Assembly: GCA_027487775.1 (NCBI GenBank)
Contig: JAIYCY010000032.1
Span: forward strand, 174,240-238,239
Length of the DNA: 64,000 bases
Direction: 5' to 3'
Source of the DNA: Planctomycetaceae bacterium
Lineage (GTDB): Bacteria > Planctomycetota > Phycisphaerae > Tepidisphaerales > Tepidisphaeraceae
In this document: one piece after another, positions 54,632 to 63,861 of the stretch
Layout: the number at the start of each line of letters is the position of its first letter
Numbering within the stretch: the stretch's first letter is position 1
Notes under the pieces: generated by a model
Databases searched by the model: none
The model's input: the letters and a program-made list of their open reading frames with translations, nothing else
Told to the model about the DNA's origin: nothing
Translations under genes and position numbers: made by a program

Positions 54632-57112
54632 TCATCTTGCCATCGGTCGAATGCCGCGCATCACCATCGCCGTTCCGATCGACAATACCGTCACACTGCT
54701 GAGCGGCATGATGATGGCGGCCAGCAGTGGATGCATCAGTCCCATGATCGCAAGCGTGCCCGCGAGGATGTTGTAGGCGAGGCTGATCCCGAAGTTGATC
54801 TTCAAGATCCGCATCGTTCGACGACAGGCACGCATGAGCCGAACCGTCGGCATCAGCCCAGGCGACGATGCATAAACATCAGCAGCGGCAAGGCTGGTTT
54901 CCGCCCCACCCGCCACTGCGATCCCAACGTCTGCGGCTGCCAGCGCTGCCGAATCGTTCACGCCGTCGCCGATCATGATCGTCAATCGGTCGTCGTTCGA
55001 ATCATCATCACGTCGTACATGATCCAGTTTTCGCTCCGCGACCACATCGGCATGAACCTGACTCGCATCGACGCCGACCTGCCTGGCGACCCGGTCGGCG
55101 GCCTGTCGATGATCGCCTGTCAGGATCTCGACCTCCCAGCCCATCTCGCGCATGGCCACGATCGCCTCGGCACTATCGGCGCGTGGGGCATCCTCCAGCC
55201 CTGCCACCGCCAATGCCCGACCGTCCCGCACCATCACCACCGCCGACGCCCCGCTCGCCCGGATCTCGTCCAGATCACGTTGCAGCTCATGTGAAATGCC
55301 AACGCCGCGCGACACCACAAACTTCTGCGACCCGACAAGCCAATCCGATCCGGCACATCGTGCCTCGATGCCGCCCGACACTTCAATGGTCGACTCCACA
55401 TCGATCCCCGCCTTGCCAAACTCCGCCACCATCGCGCGAGCGATCGGATGATTCGATCCCGACTCGATCCGACCAACGATCGGCCTAATCGATGCATCAC
55501 CAGAGAATCGCGTGAGCGAGAGCTGTCCGTGCGTGATCGTGCCGGTCTTGTCAAGCACAACGCGACCGCCCGACCGCGAGGCGAGCCGCTCGAGCGCGGC
55601 GGCACTTTTGACGAGCGTGCCCTGCCGTGCGAGTCGCCCGATCGTCACACCCATGGTCAGCGGCACCGCAAGACCGAGCACACAAGGACACGTCACGATC
55701 AAGATGGCAACCGTGTTGTCGATCGCATGCTCAGGATTCCTGGGCCACCCATACGCGAACGTGATGACGCCCAACAACAGCACCGCCGGAAGGAACCAGC
55801 GACCGATGCGATCGGTGAATCGGATGAGTTGCGGTTTCTCGCAGAGCCCTGATTCGACGAGCTTCATCAACCGCCCGAGTCGGGTTGCCTCGCCCGCGGC
55901 ACTGACGCGCATGCGCACCACGCCGCCCACATTCATCGAGCCCGCGGTCACGGTCGAACCGATCGTGATATCGATCGGCCTGCTCTCGCCGGTCAGCAGC
56001 GCATTGTTCAGCGCGCTCTGACCCGACTCCACCACACCGTCAGCAGGCAACAACTCCCCGCTGCGGATTTCGATCACATCGCCCGGCGCGATCGCCTGAG
56101 TCGGTACTTCATGAATGTCTTCGTTTGCTCCGTCACGCTCCACGCGTCGCGCCGTCTGCGGCGTGAGCGCAAAGAGCATTTCCAATGAACTCTCGGCACG
56201 TCGTTGTTGCTTGTATTGAATAAACCTTCCCACCAAGAGCAGGAAGACGAGCATGGAAAGTGAATCAAAGTAGAAATCCCCGCGGGCGGTGATGGTATTC
56301 CATGTTCCGGCGATCGCGCCGACAAACAGCGCGAGGGTGATCGGCAGATCGAGGTTGGCAGTCCACGAGCGGATGGCGCGGTAGCTGCTGACGAAAAAGA
56401 CACGGCCCGGCCAGGCGAGACTGATCATCCCCAGGCCCCAGCCAAGCCATGTGAACATCTTTACAAATCCAGGCGTCATTGAGCCGAACATGTCTGCATA
56501 CATCGCAGCACAAATGAGCATGATGTTGCCCATGAGCGCGAACGCGATCCCGATATCGATCAGCATCGCGCGGCTGCGGCGACGATGGATTTCCGCGCGA
56601 TCCCGGCCGCGTGCGACGTGTGGCGTGTAGCCCAGACGATCGAGCAGCGACGCGACGCGCGAAAGTTTCACTCGATCAGCATCAAAGGCGATCGTCACAC
56701 TGCCCGCCGACAACGAAAGACGCGCCTCCAGCACGCCGGGCAACACCTCGGGCAGTTTTTCGATGAGCCAGACGCACGCGCCGCAGGTGGCCGAGTCGAG
56801 GACAAACTCACATCGCGACAAACCCGCTGCATCGCGTGTCACGTGAAGTGAGTGGAATGTGTTTGTGTCAAAGCTCTCAAAGCGGGCGAGCTTTGGATCG
56901 GCTGGCTGAAGCGGCGCGTCGGCGGCCTCGCGCAGTCGGTAGTATCCGCCCAGTCCGCATGCGTGGATGGTCTCATACACCGCGCGGCAACCGGCGCAGC
57001 AGAACTGCGTTGCCGCCTCGGGCACGACAAGCCCGGCGTCAACGGGAAGTCCGCAGTGGCTGCACGCCACGAAAGCGGGTCGGGTTGCTCGATGTTCAGG
57101 CGAGGGTTTCAT
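54632..57112 (-). CDS. ccoI: copper-transporting P-type ATPase CcoI
   Basis: CcoI/FixI moves copper into the membrane or periplasm for the cbb3 oxidase. The N-terminus has the zinc-finger-like CSHCGLPV...FCCAGCRAVYETIHACGLGGYYRL. An HMA domain follows with CGACVWLIEKLPEVL. The ATPase core has TGESRPIDI (actuator), the ion-path motif TCPCVLG, the phosphorylation motif DKTGT and GDGVNDSAAL. Membrane helices are in the expected places. It has 826 residues, a normal length. Its start overlaps the stop of the upstream TauE/SafE-type gene by four bases. Confidence 0.96.
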   Translation of the reverse strand: MKPSPEHRATRPAFVACSHCGLPVDAGLVVPEAATQFCCAGCRAVYETIHACGLGGYYRLREAADAPLQPADPKLARFESFDTNTFHSLHVTRDAAGLSRCEFVLDSATCGACVWLIEKLPEVLPGVLEARLSLSAGSVTIAFDADRVKLSRVASLLDRLGYTPHVARGRDRAEIHRRRSRAMLIDIGIAFALMGNIMLICAAMYADMFGSMTPGFVKMFTWLGWGLGMISLAWPGRVFFVSSYRAIRSWTANLDLPITLALFVGAIAGTWNTITARGDFYFDSLSMLVFLLLVGRFIQYKQQRRAESSLEMLFALTPQTARRVERDGANEDIHEVPTQAIAPGDVIEIRSGELLPADGVVESGQSALNNALLTGESRPIDITIGSTVTAGSMNVGGVVRMRVSAAGEATRLGRLMKLVESGLCEKPQLIRFTDRIGRWFLPAVLLLGVITFAYGWPRNPEHAIDNTVAILIVTCPCVLGLAVPLTMGVTIGRLARQGTLVKSAAALERLASRSGGRVVLDKTGTITHGQLSLTRFSGDASIRPIVGRIESGSNHPIARAMVAEFGKAGIDVESTIEVSGGIEARCAGSDWLVGSQKFVVSRGVGISHELQRDLDEIRASGASAVVMVRDGRALAVAGLEDAPRADSAEAIVAMREMGWEVEILTGDHRQAADRVARQVGVDASQVHADVVAERKLDHVRRDDDSNDDRLTIMIGDGVNDSAALAAADVGIAVAGGAETSLAAADVYASSPGLMPTVRLMRACRRTMRILKINFGISLAYNILAGTLAIMGLMHPLLAAIIMPLSSVTVLSIGTAMVMRGIRPMAR

Positions 57113-57861
57113 GGTGTAGCGTCCTCGCCATGACAGCAGGATGGAACGGAATCAACCGGAGCAGCTGCGGGAACCACATCGACGCTCGCAGCCATTGCGC
57201 GGCCGTCGAGCATGTGCCTGCCCATGAGCGTCCAGAGACCGGCCAACAAAATGATGCTCGCCGTCGCGATAGGAAGCTTTCGCCCGAGTCGCCTCGTGAG
57301 CGCCCGAGTACCAAAGCCCATCGCAGATAGAATCGGCACCGTGCCAACCCAGAACGCCAGCATCACGAGCGCCCCACGGCCCATCGACGCCTCGCCCGCA
57401 GCGCGAGCGACGAACAGGTAGAGCCATCCGCAAGGCAGGAGCGTCGTCAGCAATCCGATCGCGAGCGCGCGAACGCCTGGACCCCAACTCATCGTCGCAC
57501 GATGACCCTTCATCAGCAGTCGCTGCATCACGCCAGGCGACTTGGGAAGCGGCAGCTTGATCCCGAGCGCTCCGAGCAGCACAACAAGCCCCCAGCCGAT
57601 CATCAGCGTGGAAGCCAGTGTGAGCGCGATCGGTTCAACGCCCGCGAGCGATGAACCCAAATCAAGCATCGCGCCGAGTCCACCCGCGATCGTGCCCATC
57701 GCAGCGTAAGTCACCAACCGGCCTCCGTGATAGGCGCATTGCATGACGAGAGGATTGCCGCCTTGACAGGCCATCGCGACAAACGCGCCACACATTCCGG
57801 CGCAGTGCAGGCTGCCGAGAAGGCTTGCAAAGATGACCGTCAGGATCAGGCTCATGTTCAT
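57109..57861 (-). CDS. TauE/SafE-family membrane protein, cbb3-associated
   Basis: This 250-residue protein has six or more membrane segments. The motif GSLHCAGMCGAFVAM near the N-terminus puts Cys residues next to a His in the first helix. It ends in a His/Cys tail (SCCHGED). It resembles the DsbD_2/TauE-SafE type protein often found in cbb3 operons. Its role is not certain, but thiol and metal motifs suggest a part in copper or haem delivery. It lies between fixH and ccoI, overlapping ccoI by four bases. Confidence 0.85.
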   Translation of the reverse strand: MNMSLILTVIFASLLGSLHCAGMCGAFVAMACQGGNPLVMQCAYHGGRLVTYAAMGTIAGGLGAMLDLGSSLAGVEPIALTLASTLMIGWGLVVLLGALGIKLPLPKSPGVMQRLLMKGHRATMSWGPGVRALAIGLLTTLLPCGWLYLFVARAAGEASMGRGALVMLAFWVGTVPILSAMGFGTRALTRRLGRKLPIATASIILLAGLWTLMGRHMLDGRAMAASVDVVPAAAPVDSVPSCCHGEDATP

Positions 57862-57885
57862 CTCACCTGTGTGTGCGGATCAGTG

Positions 57886-58428
57886 TCAGAGGATCAGTCG
57901 CGTTTCTTTGTTCAGGAACAATTGCTCACCCCGCCGGGCCGAGAGATCAAAGTCCCAGTTGCCGTGTTGGATGATGAAGGTTTCAAATTCATAGACGCCC
58001 GGCTCGACCTCGCGAACGATGGGGCGATCAATCCGTTCCGGGTGGGTGGGGTGAACAATCGATAGCGTGATGGCAGCCCCTTTGATCGGAAGTTGCTCGG
58101 CATCGACGAGCACGAGTCGTCCCGAGCGTTTGCCGGCGTCGCTGATGTTTGTTCCGATCTGAAACTGACTCGACCAGCCGAGTTGCTGACTTGCCAGCAG
58201 TTTGGCCTTGTGCTGATCGTAGGTGAGGCCCTTGGCGTAATAGTCCGGGACGACGGCGTACTTCTGCCTCGCTGCAATGGTGACGAAGACGATGATCCCG
58301 AGCGTGTGCGCAAGCAACATGCCAACGATTAGGAGCGGCCAGACGCGAGCACCGCGCGATCGGAGGGCGGGTCGGTGTGTTGGTGTGATGGTGTTGAGTT
58401 CTGGCGTGATGGCATTGAGTGCGGTCAT
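57886..58428 (-). CDS. fixH: FixH/CcoH-family cbb3 assembly protein
   Basis: FixH-type proteins are small membrane proteins needed for stable cbb3 oxidase. One hydrophobic helix (about residues 30-52, LLIVGMLLAHTLGIIVFVTI) is followed by DYYAKGLTYDQHKAKLLASQQLGW, which is the FixH hallmark. A soluble beta-sandwich (LVLVDAEQLPIKGAAITLSI and HPERIDRPIVREVEPGVYEFE) completes it. It has 180 residues, longer than the shortest forms. It sits between ccoG and the TauE/SafE-type gene, as expected for an assembly gene. Confidence 0.92.
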   Translation of the reverse strand: MTALNAITPELNTITPTHRPALRSRGARVWPLLIVGMLLAHTLGIIVFVTIAARQKYAVVPDYYAKGLTYDQHKAKLLASQQLGWSSQFQIGTNISDAGKRSGRLVLVDAEQLPIKGAAITLSIVHPTHPERIDRPIVREVEPGVYEFETFIIQHGNWDFDLSARRGEQLFLNKETRLIL

Positions 58429-58487
58429 GGCGTTACCTTTCGTGATGTTGAAAGATGGCTTGATCAGTATTCGTGCCCATTCATCAG

Positions 58488-59972
58488 TTATCGCGCCGGG
58501 CCGAGCAGTACGAAGGTTCGCATCCGGAGTGTTTCATCCCCCTCGATTGCGCGGACGCTCACACGTGCGCGTTGATTGGCAAAGACGTTGCGAGGCGCGA
58601 CGACGCGAAGCGATTCCATGCGAGTTTCGCCGGGCTTGAGCGTGAATTCGGACGGATAGATGGCGATGGACTCACCTGCCTTGAACTGATGCGTGGCATC
58701 AGCGAGCACGGCCTCGATGCGTACGGTTCGGTCGGTCTCCAGACGATTCGCGAGACGAACGCGTAGCGTGTTCTGCACCGAACCGTCGTCGAGGACGATC
58801 GAAGGCGTAGCCGCGCCGCGCATGACGACCATGTCGAGCGAAGCCCGGGTGGCCAGCAGGAACGAGAGAAGCGAGACGACGAAGCAGAGCGCGGTCGCAT
58901 AGATGATCACGCGTGGGCGAACGACGTGGCGTTCCTCTCCGCCGAGCACGCTCTGTGAGCTGTAGCGGATGAGTCCGCGCGGCTTGCCGACCTTGTCCAT
59001 GATGCTGTCGCATGCGTCGATGCACTGGGTGCAGTTGACGCATTCGATCTGCAAACCGTCACGAATGTCGATACCTGTCGGACAGACTTGGACGCACATG
59101 GTGCAGTCGATGCAGTCGCCGCGCGAGGAGGCGGCGGATGCGACGCGCGGCTGCGCGGATTCAGGAAGGATTTTCAGTGCGAGTCCCTCGGGAGCGAGCG
59201 CTGCTTGTGTGGCCTTCTTCGCTTTGCCGCGTGGCTCGCCCCGCTTGGCGTCGTAGCTGACGATGAGCGAATCCCGGTCCAGCAGCACCGATTGAAATCG
59301 TCCGTAAGGGCATCCGATGATGCACATCTGTTCGCGCCAGTAGGCGAAGTCAAAGAACATCGCGACCGTGACGATGCCCATGACCACGAACGGCCAGGGG
59401 TGTTCCCACGGACTTTGGAACATCCAGTTCTTAAGATCGGCCCAACCGACAAAATAGGCCAGGAAGACGTGCGCAAGGGCGAAGCAGAGGGCAATGTAGG
59501 TCAGGTACATGCCGGCGCGGCGCCAGGCGGCGTTGACCTTGGGGCGTCCGCCTTTGCCAGAGACGCCGAGCCATAGTCGTTCGATGGGTCGGAAGACGAA
59601 TTCGAGGTAGACCGTCTGCGGGCAGCCCCATCCGCACCAGACGCGTCCGAGCAGTGACGTGAAGAGGAAGACGGCAAGGAAGACCGAGAGCATGAAGAGC
59701 GCGAGGAAGCGGGTGTCGGTTGGGAGAAAGGTCGCACCGAAAAGGTGGAACTCGCGATGCGCGATATTGAGCAGGACGGCGGGATGACCGTTGATGTGGA
59801 CGAGCGGAAGCGCGACGAAGAAGGCAATGAGTGCGTAGCCGACCCAGCGGCGCATGTGCCAGAACTTTCCCTTCGACAATCTCGGATAGAGATATCGTCG
59901 CGATCCATCGGCCTCGAGCGTGCTGAGCACACGCTCTTCGGGCAACAATAGATTCTCCGGATGATTCTGCAT
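58488..59972 (-). CDS. ccoG: cbb3 oxidase accessory protein CcoG (polyferredoxin-like)
   Basis: CcoG/FixG is an iron-sulfur membrane protein implicated in reducing copper for the oxidase. Several membrane helices precede the WCGWGCPQTVYLEFVFRPIERL segment, which is family-typical, and CIIGCPYGRFQSVLLDRDS. Two 4Fe-4S motifs follow: CIDCTMCVQVCPTGI and CVNCTQCIDACD. The C-terminal 120 residues form an Ig-like domain after a last membrane helix. It has 494 residues, a normal length. Confidence 0.95.
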   Translation of the reverse strand: MQNHPENLLLPEERVLSTLEADGSRRYLYPRLSKGKFWHMRRWVGYALIAFFVALPLVHINGHPAVLLNIAHREFHLFGATFLPTDTRFLALFMLSVFLAVFLFTSLLGRVWCGWGCPQTVYLEFVFRPIERLWLGVSGKGGRPKVNAAWRRAGMYLTYIALCFALAHVFLAYFVGWADLKNWMFQSPWEHPWPFVVMGIVTVAMFFDFAYWREQMCIIGCPYGRFQSVLLDRDSLIVSYDAKRGEPRGKAKKATQAALAPEGLALKILPESAQPRVASAASSRGDCIDCTMCVQVCPTGIDIRDGLQIECVNCTQCIDACDSIMDKVGKPRGLIRYSSQSVLGGEERHVVRPRVIIYATALCFVVSLLSFLLATRASLDMVVMRGAATPSIVLDDGSVQNTLRVRLANRLETDRTVRIEAVLADATHQFKAGESIAIYPSEFTLKPGETRMESLRVVAPRNVFANQRARVSVRAIEGDETLRMRTFVLLGPAR

Positions 59973-60021
59973 GACAACTCATTCCTTTGATCGAAGTGTT
60001 CCTGCATCGATCGTCCATTCA

Positions 60022-60687
60022 TCAGCGTGCCGAAGAAACAGGTCTATTCGTCGGCCAGGGGTCGATGGTCACCGCGTTCGGCTCGGCGGGCTTTCCGCCG
60101 GGCTTGTTGGTGCCGCGCAGGCTCGCGACATAGGCGGCGACCAGTGTCATTTCTGTAGGGTTGAGGTCCTTGCTCTCAAACTTCGGCATCGCGCCGTTGT
60201 TTCGACCTTTGGAGATGACATCGACGATGTCGGTGAGCTGTTTAACGTGGATGTACTTGTCATCGGTCAGATTCGTGCCGTTGATGCCGGTGCCTTCCGA
60301 TCCGTGACAGGTGGAGCATTTGTTCTTAAACAGGCTCTCGCCGAACTTGAGCCAGCGAGCCTTTTCGGCATCGGTGAGGAAGGCGATGAGCGTCGGCTCG
60401 TCTGGACTGAGTTCACCGAGTTCGCCGAACGTCTTCTTCAGGTCGCGTGCGGCAGCGATTTCATAGCGCGTCGCGTAGCCGGCGTCTTTGGGTGCGAGCG
60501 TGAAGACGAGCCAATAGAAGAAGCTGAAGACGATGGTGGCAATCCAGAGATACGTCCACCAGCCGGGCGTGGGGTTGTCGTATTCCTGAATACCGTCGTA
60601 GGCATGATCGGTGAGCGGATCATCCGGCACGTGTCCGCCGTCATTGATGGATTGATCGACCTTGTTTTGATTGGGTGTCGAGCTCAT
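60022..60687 (-). CDS. ccoP: cbb3 oxidase subunit CcoP with a single c-type haem
   Basis: CcoP feeds electrons from soluble cytochromes to CcoN. The N-terminal part DGIQEYDNPTPGWWTYLWIATIVFSFFYWLVF, with one membrane helix, is the CcoP hallmark. The haem-binding motif is KCSTCHGSEG (C124, C127, H128), and FESKDLNPTEMTLVAAYVASL completes the cytochrome c fold, with the axial Met in MPKF. Most CcoP proteins have two haem sites and about 280-300 residues; this one has 221 residues and one site. The second cytochrome domain is simply absent, not damaged. Confidence 0.93.
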   Translation of the reverse strand: MSSTPNQNKVDQSINDGGHVPDDPLTDHAYDGIQEYDNPTPGWWTYLWIATIVFSFFYWLVFTLAPKDAGYATRYEIAAARDLKKTFGELGELSPDEPTLIAFLTDAEKARWLKFGESLFKNKCSTCHGSEGTGINGTNLTDDKYIHVKQLTDIVDVISKGRNNGAMPKFESKDLNPTEMTLVAAYVASLRGTNKPGGKPAEPNAVTIDPWPTNRPVSSAR

Positions 60688-60704
60688 GGCAGGTGTCCTT
60701 GCGA

Positions 60705-60923
60705 CTAGGCTTGCGTTTTGACTTTTGTCTGTGCTTGCGAGTGATTGTGGTCATGGCTCAGCGGGGCATCTTCCAGAGGAAGCTGACTCCACTGATTGAC
60801 TTCAGATTTGCGACGGCTGACCGCGCGGATGACGACGAGGAAAAAGACTCCGAGGAACATCAGCATGCCGAGCGTGCTGAGGACGTGCAGTCCGTCGAGG
60901 CTTTTGAGGAGTTCGCGATACAT
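60705..60923 (-). CDS. ccoQ: cbb3 oxidase subunit CcoQ
   Basis: This 72-residue protein has one membrane helix (HVLSTLGMLMFLGVFFLVVIRAV) followed by a basic and then His-rich tail (SHDHNHSQAQ). CcoQ stabilises the complex. The ATG at 60923 shares one base with the stop of ccoN-O, after AGGAGG. It precedes ccoP by 17 bases. Confidence 0.9.
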   Translation of the reverse strand: MYRELLKSLDGLHVLSTLGMLMFLGVFFLVVIRAVSRRKSEVNQWSQLPLEDAPLSHDHNHSQAQTKVKTQA

Positions 60924-63397
60924 CAACGGCCTCCTGACTGGATTTGACCGAGGGGCAGACTCGATGAAGTTGCGGCTTCGGTCTTTGTTGAATCATCGGA
61001 CTGTTCATTCGCATCGGCCTGTACCGGAGCGGGAGCTGTCGGCTCGCCTGGTGTCGGCGCTGGCTTGCCGAGATCGGTGCCGAGGCGATTCATATAGGCA
61101 ATCAGTGCAACAACTTCCTTATCTTCAAGTCCAGGTTGTCCACCCTGCTTGACGACGCGATCCGCGATCGCGGCGGCCTGTGCGCGGGCGTCGGCGACGG
61201 TATTCCCTCGTGCGTCGCCTTCGTATTGCGGATAGGGCACGCCAAGGATTTGCATCGCACGAATGCGGGCGGGGATCGATTCGAAATCCAGCTTCTTGGT
61301 CATCAGCCAGGGGTAAGGCGGCATGATTGAACCGGGGACCGACTGTTGCGGATCTTCGAAGTGACGCACATGCCAGTCTTCGGTCAGCGGCTTGGTGCCG
61401 ACGCGGTGCAGATCCGGCCCGATGCGGCGGCTGCCCCATTGGAACGGGTGGTCGTAGATGAATTCGCCCGGCTTGCTGTATTCGCCGTATCGCTTGGTCT
61501 CGGCGAGCATCGGACGGACGTTTTGTGAGTGACAGTTGTAACAGCCGTTGGCGATGTAGACATCGCGTCCGTAGAGTTCGAGCGGCGTGTAGGGTTGGAC
61601 GCTGGCGATCGTCGGGATGTTCGATCGGATCACAAACGTCGGCACGAGTTCGAGGAGCGACGCGATCGCGACGCTGATGATGACAAAGAGCGTGAACTTC
61701 ACCGGCATGCGTTCCCACACGCGGTGGAACCACATGGTGGAGAAGACATCGATCTTCTTGGCCACATCGGCAACGGTGTTGAGCTTACTGACCGGCTTGA
61801 CTTCCGGCTTGAACGTCGCAAGGGCGAGAGGAAGCGCCTGATGCACCGGCTCTTCATAGACGGCAGGCCGGGCCATCCAGGTGCGGATGAAGTTGTAGAA
61901 CCCGATGAGCGCGCCGAGAAGGAACAACGTTCCGCCGATCGCACGGAGGTAATACATCGGCATGATCGCAGAGACCGTTTCGACAAACTCATACTGCGGC
62001 TGACCGACTTCGTTCATCGCGCGCCACATCAGGCCCTGCGTGATGCCCGCGACATAGATCGGGATGATGTAGATGAGGATGCCGATGGTGGCGACCCAGA
62101 AATGCACTTCGGCGAGGCGTGTGCTAAAGAGCTTGGTTTGATAGAGCCTCGGCAGAAGCCAGTACATCATCCCGAAGGCCAGCATCCCGTTCCATCCGAG
62201 CGCGCCGGAGTGAACGTGAGCGATGATCCAGTCGGTGTAGTGGGCGAGTCCGTTGACCGCCTTGATGGAGAGCATCGGGCCCTCGAATGTGCTCATGCCG
62301 TAGAAGGTGATCGCCACCACGAAGAACTTGAGCACCGGATCAGATGCCACTTTGTGCCACGCGCCACGCAGCGTGAGCAGGCCGTTGATCATTCCGCCCC
62401 AGCTCGGCATCCAGAGCATCAGGCTAAAGATCATCCCGAGTGTGCTCGCCCAGTCGGCTATGGGTGAATAGTGCAGATGGTGTGGGCCCGCCCAGATGTA
62501 GATGAAGACCAGACTCCAGAAGTGGATGATCGAGAGTTTGTAGCTAAACACCGGACGCTGAGCGGCCTTGGGCAGGAAGTAATACATCATGCCCAGGAAC
62601 GGCGTGGTCAGGAAGAACGCGACTGCGTTGTGTCCGTACCACCACTGCATCATCGCGTCCTGTGCGCCCGCGTAGATGGAATAGCTCTTGACCAGAGCTC
62701 CGCCGAAGACGGGAACCCAGATGTTGTTAAAGACGTGCAGGATCGTCACCGTGACGATGGTGGCGATGTAAAACCAGAGCGCGACATACATGTGCCGCTC
62801 GCGCCGTTTGAGCAGCGTCCAGAAGAAGTTTCCGCCGAAGAAGACGAGCCAGACGACCGCGATCATCAGATCGATCGGCCATTCCAGTTCGGCATACTCC
62901 TTGCCCTGGGTGATGCCCAGGGGCAGCGTGAGTGCGGCAGAGACGATGATGAGCTGCCAGCCCCAGAAGTGGAGTTTGGAGAGCAGATCGCTCGCCATGC
63001 GGGTCTTACACAGACGCTGTGTTGAGTAATAAATGCCAGCGAAGATCGCATTGCCCGCAAAGGCGAAGATGGCGGCGTTGGTGTGTAGCGGACGGAGCCG
63101 ACCGAACTGCAGGTACGGAAACGACAACGCCGTCTTGAGGAAGTCGCCCATCGCGACCCAACCGTTGTCGTAGCACCACTGCCGAATGCCCGGCAGCATC
63201 AAGAGCAGCGCCACGATCAGCCCGACCAGAAACGCGACGATCCCCCAGCCGATCATGGCAAAGAGGAACATCCGCACGATTTTGTCGTCATAGACGAACT
63301 TCTCCATCCGCGCGTCGTATTCGAGGACATTTCCGCCCTCCCGGCCCCCGACGACGCCCGAAGAAGCTCCACTCGCTCCAATAGTTGCATCTGACAT
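60923..63397 (-). CDS. ccoNO: CcoN-CcoO fusion (cbb3 oxidase catalytic and cytochrome c subunits)
   Basis: The 824-residue protein starts at the ATG at 63397, with AAGGA before it. Residues about 1-540 are CcoN: about 13 membrane helices with the haem/CuB histidines in FGRLRPLHTNAAIFAFAG, WWYGHNAVAFFLT, GPHHLHYSPIADW and DWIIAHVHSGALGWN. Residues about 550-824 are CcoO: a membrane helix, then the haem c motif NGCYNCHSQNVRP (C619, C622, H623), and GPDLHRVGTK and MPPYPWL with the axial Met. Normally these are two genes; here there is no stop between them. The complex reduces oxygen with high affinity at the inner membrane. Confidence 0.95.
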   Translation of the reverse strand: MSDATIGASGASSGVVGGREGGNVLEYDARMEKFVYDDKIVRMFLFAMIGWGIVAFLVGLIVALLLMLPGIRQWCYDNGWVAMGDFLKTALSFPYLQFGRLRPLHTNAAIFAFAGNAIFAGIYYSTQRLCKTRMASDLLSKLHFWGWQLIIVSAALTLPLGITQGKEYAELEWPIDLMIAVVWLVFFGGNFFWTLLKRRERHMYVALWFYIATIVTVTILHVFNNIWVPVFGGALVKSYSIYAGAQDAMMQWWYGHNAVAFFLTTPFLGMMYYFLPKAAQRPVFSYKLSIIHFWSLVFIYIWAGPHHLHYSPIADWASTLGMIFSLMLWMPSWGGMINGLLTLRGAWHKVASDPVLKFFVVAITFYGMSTFEGPMLSIKAVNGLAHYTDWIIAHVHSGALGWNGMLAFGMMYWLLPRLYQTKLFSTRLAEVHFWVATIGILIYIIPIYVAGITQGLMWRAMNEVGQPQYEFVETVSAIMPMYYLRAIGGTLFLLGALIGFYNFIRTWMARPAVYEEPVHQALPLALATFKPEVKPVSKLNTVADVAKKIDVFSTMWFHRVWERMPVKFTLFVIISVAIASLLELVPTFVIRSNIPTIASVQPYTPLELYGRDVYIANGCYNCHSQNVRPMLAETKRYGEYSKPGEFIYDHPFQWGSRRIGPDLHRVGTKPLTEDWHVRHFEDPQQSVPGSIMPPYPWLMTKKLDFESIPARIRAMQILGVPYPQYEGDARGNTVADARAQAAAIADRVVKQGGQPGLEDKEVVALIAYMNRLGTDLGKPAPTPGEPTAPAPVQADANEQSDDSTKTEAATSSSLPLGQIQSGGR

Positions 63398-63427
63398 GGT
63401 CCTGTCCTTCCGATTCTTCCGCTTCAA

Positions 63428-63447
63428 AGGTGCAGCCCGATGCACCT
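63428..63447 (-). promoter_or_regulatory. leader hairpin of the cbb3 operon
   Basis: AGGTGCA (63428-63434) pairs with TGCACCT (63441-63447) around six bases. It lies between the putative start site and the ccoN-O ribosome binding site. Confidence 0.5.
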
Positions 63448-63454
63448 CAGCCGA

Positions 63455-63478
63455 TCAAAAGATCGATGTATCTTTTGA
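63455..63478 (-). promoter_or_regulatory. 24-bp perfect dyad, candidate operator
   Basis: TCAAAAGAT (63455-63463) and its exact inverse ATCTTTTGA (63470-63478) flank CGATGT. It begins two bases downstream of the proposed -10 and so would cover the transcription start, a usual place for a repressor site. It does not match the FNR/ANR consensus. Confidence 0.6.
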
Positions 63479-63479
63479 C

Positions 63480-63507
63480 ACGATATCGGCCAAATCCGGA
63501 CTGTCAA
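63480..63507 (-). promoter_or_regulatory. sigma-70-type promoter of the cbb3 operon
   Basis: On the minus strand TTGACA (63507-63502), a 16-base spacer and TATCGT (63485-63480) lie 83-110 bases before ccoN-O. The -35 is perfect. Within the rest of the gap up to the partial gene (63508-63861) no gene is convincing; it holds only the terminator at 63783-63804. Confidence 0.6.
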
Positions 63508-63782
63508 TGAAGTCATTTACACGGCAGGCGTGGCGTTTTGTCGCCTATGCACGGCCCGGAAGCGACAATAGCCACATTTCCAATTGGAAACAGAAGATAT
63601 GCAAGTCCGGTGATGTGAGCTTCCTAACGCCCAAAAACATGCGAACAATCATCCGAGCCCGCGATCCCCTCACCCAATCGATCCGCACAATCCCCCGACA
63701 CCGGATCGATCATCCGATTCACCGACAAATATACCGTCACCCATTTCATCCCCCCGTCCCTACCGGCCCAGGGCCGGCGCAT

Positions 63783-63804
63783 GAAAGAACCGCCCATCGG
63801 GCGG
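63783..63804 (-). terminator. Rho-independent terminator of the gene entering from the right
   Basis: On the minus strand CCGCCC pairs with GGGCGG (63799-63804 and 63790-63795, loop GAT) and is followed by TTCTTTC. It lies about 60 bases past the stop of the partial gene. Confidence 0.75.
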
Positions 63805-63861
63805 GCGACTCATGCTCATCGCGTCATCCCAATTCACGGATTCAGTGCCCTTGAACCATGC

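Noticed and set aside
63396..63854. 152-residue plus-strand ORF in the cbb3 promoter region
   Set aside because: It runs through the proposed promoter, dyad and terminator, has no ribosome binding site, and its translation has the composition of non-coding sequence.
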